Assembly (NCBI RefSeq): GCF_037975245.1
Contig: NC_092580.1
Location: 16,814,001 to 16,878,000 of the forward strand
Direction: 5' to 3'
Origin: Apostichopus japonicus
Taxonomy: Eukaryota > Echinodermata > Holothuroidea > Aspidochirotida > Stichopodidae
DNA: 64,000 nt
Below the pieces are notes generated by a model. The model had not been told where the DNA came from and searched no databases. It was given only the letters and a program-made list of their open reading frames with translations. How positions within the stretch are numbered: position 1 is the first letter of the stretch; each line of letters starts with the position of its first letter. Below are positions 61,591-64,000 of the stretch, in pieces. Made by a program: the position numbers and the translations under genes.

Positions 61591-62941
61591 CAGGGTGGGA
61601 ATTTTACGGTACGCCGGTACGCTAGCGTACTGGAATGAAAATATCGCTTACCAAAATAAGAAAATCAAATGGGCTTAGTACTACACACCCTTGTAATGAG
61701 CGTACCAAAAATTCTGACCGTAAGTGACTGCATCGGACTGTAGTAGGCTTATCTGCAATCTGCTTCTAAGTTACGGAGGATTAATTTGCACCAACGAACA
61801 GGCCGCACACAGCTGGCTGCTAGCTCAGCGATCGTGCCTGGACCGTCACATACCTACGACTAACTGTGTACGCATCGCAAATTATTCCAACTTCACACAT
61901 GAACTACGCAATTGCCGACGGCAATTGCGTAGTTCATACTTTACATGTGCTCAGAATTTTCCCAGGTACCCTGCCAAACAACTGTGCGCTCATCCGCTGT
62001 CTAACACCTGTTTGTTAACATTTTTGGCACGTTTCCAAGAAACGTTTCATGGAGTATTCCCCATGATACACGAGGCACAGTTCATACACGCAGCACAAGA
62101 TATCAAGCTATGGCCATCTTTATGAAAGTAAACCTTGTAATAAAATATGTTTTAGGCCACACGGCATGATTAACTAATGCTTAAAATTATTTCTATGTTC
62201 TTGTAGAAAACGTCAAGTTCGCAAAATACAATTAGTTGTGTTTTTGTAGTTACGTGAGATCCGTAACAGACGAGGTGGTTAGGCTATTTGCTATATACAC
62301 TTAACTATGGTAGGACATTATTTTTTCTGTATATTTGGAAATTCTAGAAAATACTTTCTTTTCCCCCCGCTTAACACCAGACGTGGTCTTACGGTTTATT
62401 CATAAATGGGTGTACTAGAGCCTTGTTTACATGACATTAGTTGCATGTAGCACGATATGCCAGTTTTGCGTGAATTTTTCGAAAGTGTTTTGCTGGATCT
62501 TTCGTAAAATTTGAAAGGACCGAACTTACTTTTCGTACACAATTGGTAATTTCTCTACTGATTTTCAGAGTTTTTTTTACGATCTCCAGTCGATACATTT
62601 CCTTTGATCATGTATTTGAATAACTAATACCAAGTCGAGTATTCGACCCGGTATTGTCTGGTCGGAGAGTTCAACGTGATGGACAGGGATTGTAATTATT
62701 TCGATCGAACATGCATTGACTGGATTATCTGCGCCGCCGCTGTCGGCTCGATATAAAGTACACTTGTGCCGCGAATCTGGAAGTTTTCACAAAAGGATAA
62801 CAGCATTCAGGTCATTGTGCTGTGCTTACCGATTCATGAATTGTGCTTACCAACTGAGAAATCTTGGCTCATGTTGGTAAGCACATTTCATCAAAAAATG
62901 AAAAAATGCTTACCAACTTTTTTTGCCAAATTCCCACCCTG
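61591..62941 (+). mobile_element. hAT-like element, 1351 bp, perfect 8-bp target duplication
   Basis: The ends CAGGGTGGGAATTT and (right) AAATTCCCACCCTG are perfect inverted repeats, flanked on both sides by CTCACTAA (61583-61590 and 62942-62949). The perfect duplication suggests a fairly young insertion. The + frame at 61724-62125 (133 codons) has no recognisable transposase motif. A 39-base palindrome lies at 61899-61937. A CAG start and 8-bp duplication fit the hAT superfamily. Confidence 0.9.
61899..61937. repeat. Perfect 19-bp-arm palindrome
   Basis: ATGAACTACGCAATTGCCG is followed by one base (A) and then its exact reverse complement. It can form a cruciform or an RNA hairpin with a 1-nt spacer. 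It lies inside the hAT-like element. Confidence 0.95.
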
Positions 62942-62949
62942 CTCACTAA

Positions 62950-63133
62950 TTAGGTCATTGAACATATTTTAATTGATTAAAATTACAATTCATTCTCCTA
63001 AATGTAGTTTTACCATAAACATAGCTTGAAAAACAGATCTTTTCTCTTACTATTTTAATGGTACTGCATTTGGGTTCCTAACATAGTCCACAATCAGCTG
63101 TCTGCCGCATTCTGTTGTTAAATTGTTTGTGTA
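62950..63133. other. Short spacer, nothing notable
   Basis: AT-rich sequence between two inverted-repeat elements. Confidence 0.4.
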
Positions 63134-63375
63134 ATGCTGCTGAGCAAGAGTCTTGCAGTAATGCCGTTGGAAAAGGGAAGATCACCCACAAAGTAAATAA
63201 AAAACAAATAAAATGATACAACCTTAAATAAGTGTCGACCGGCTGATAAACATAATTATATTCTTAAATGTAATTTCCCCAGATGTGTCCTAATTATACC
63301 CAACATTCTTTCATCCGTGGGCACGAGGGCAACTATTCACAACATTGCTGGCACGACTCTTGCTCAGCCGTGTTA
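63134..63375 (+). mobile_element. Short inverted-repeat element (GCTGAGCAAGAGTC ends)
   Basis: GCTGAGCAAGAGTCTTGC (63138-63155) is matched in reverse by GCACGACTCTTGCTCAGC (63350-63367). The arms stay similar inwards (AATGCCGTT / AATGTTGT). About 230 bp, non-coding. I could not define a target duplication. Confidence 0.6.
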
Positions 63376-63718
63376 GTGTTACATTTGCAATGAAAAAGAA
63401 TCTAAATCTAAGATTAAAAAGGTTGGCTTCTGCAATTGCATAAGCACACATACTTTGTGCTGGTGCTCAACACAGCCCTAGTGACAATTAGGCTAGTTCT
63501 AGCTGCCTAAAGTAGTACTAGTACTATTCAAACCATTAAACAAAAATAGTTAAATTGTTTAATGTGTGTAAATACAAATGTTTATAAGTTTTAATGCAGC
63601 CTATATGTGCATTAGAGGTGATATATATATATATCAAAGTAAATTTAAGTTTGTCAAGGAAGTTAGATTTGTCATGTATTTATAGGTTTAACTTGTTCCA
63701 CAATCATTTTTTAACAAA
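63376..63718. other. Spacer, nothing notable
   Basis: AT-rich, with a short (TA)n near 63620. No gene or element seen. Confidence 0.4.
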
Positions 63719-63996
63719 GTGGCTATTGTTACGACTAGTCGTAAGAATAATTCCCGACTACGCATGCGCAGTTGCTATTTTCATTACCAGGAGTACTATT
63801 TTTACGACGAGGAGAAACAATAATTTCCGGTTAGGGTTAGGGTAAGGGTTGGGATTGAGGTTTAGGGTTATGTTTAGGGTTAGGGTTACCCCTACTACAT
63901 GCGCAGTTGCTTTATTTACTTTACTGCGCTTGAATTTGCCTTTGTCGTAAGAATTGTTTATAAATAATTGTTACGACTCGTCGTAAGAATAGCCAC
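63719..63996 (+). mobile_element. MITE with internal telomere-like TTAGGG repeats
   Basis: The left end GTGGCTATTGTTACGAC, AGTCGTAA is mirrored by the right end GTCGTAAGAATAGCCAC, giving inverted repeats of about 30 bp with few mismatches. Inside, 63829-63890 holds degenerate GGTTAGGGTTAGGG-type repeats (with TAAGGG, TTGGGA, TTTAGGG variants). CATGCGCAGTTGC occurs on both sides of the telomere-like core. The right flank is cut off by the window end. Confidence 0.7.
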
Positions 63997-64000
63997 GGCC

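Noticed and set aside
63829-63890. True telomere or chromosome end
   Set aside because: The TTAGGG-like repeats are short and degenerate, and they are enclosed by inverted arms with ordinary sequence on both sides.

Overview
This is eukaryotic, metazoan DNA: long introns with GT-AG boundaries, one multi-exon gene, many transposon remnants, and several large tandem arrays. The gene content (a sulfonylurea-receptor-like ABCC protein, Mutator-like transposase remnants, a CR1-like LINE tail), the many poly-G/C tracts and the abundant short inverted-repeat elements suggest a marine invertebrate. An echinoderm-like deuterostome is my best guess, but that is inference and the species cannot be fixed from the sequence alone.

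Region 1 (1-26.6 kb, + strand): the 3' 22 coding exons of an ABCC-family ABC transporter. All 22 exons join in a consistent phase into a 961-residue C-terminal part that runs from the end of TMD1 through NBD1, TMD2 and NBD2 to the stop at 26566-26568. NBD2 and TMD2 look most like the sulfonylurea receptors (ABCC8/ABCC9). The 5' part of the gene lies outside the window. Its introns carry a 2.95-kb minisatellite of a 17-base unit (17171-20123), two inverted copies of a TTAA-flanked MITE, hAT-like MITEs with 8-base target duplications, a tRNA-derived SINE, a CR1-like LINE tail broken by a hAT-like element, and a 71-bp triplication that copies an exon end together with its splice donor.

Region 2 (26.6-32.8 kb): mostly intergenic, with a hAT-like MITE and G-rich element fragments; I see no convincing protein gene. 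Region 3 (32.8-41.3 kb): a composite array of CCAACCA-rich modules, six of which share splice-site-like boundaries. Region 4 (41.4-45.5 kb): a satellite of about 110-135 bp monomers, largely organised as an alternating two-monomer higher-order repeat. Its ancestral-looking unit sits at the end of region 3.

Region 5 (46.2-59.1 kb): a mosaic of direct duplications containing at least five decayed copies of a Mutator-like transposase gene. One duplicated block holds a 904-bp element with about 83-bp terminal inverted repeats and a 9-bp target duplication, for which a paralogous empty site exists. A degenerate zinc-binding His-Me/HNH endonuclease-like domain lies on the minus strand. Region 6 (59.5-64 kb): a decayed minus-strand multi-copy zinc-finger-type gene, a 1351-bp hAT-like element with a perfect 8-bp target duplication, and two more inverted-repeat elements, the last enclosing degenerate TTAGGG repeats.

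The only gene that looks functional is the ABCC gene. The very long open frames over 17.1-20.2 kb on both strands are artefacts of the 17-base repeat.
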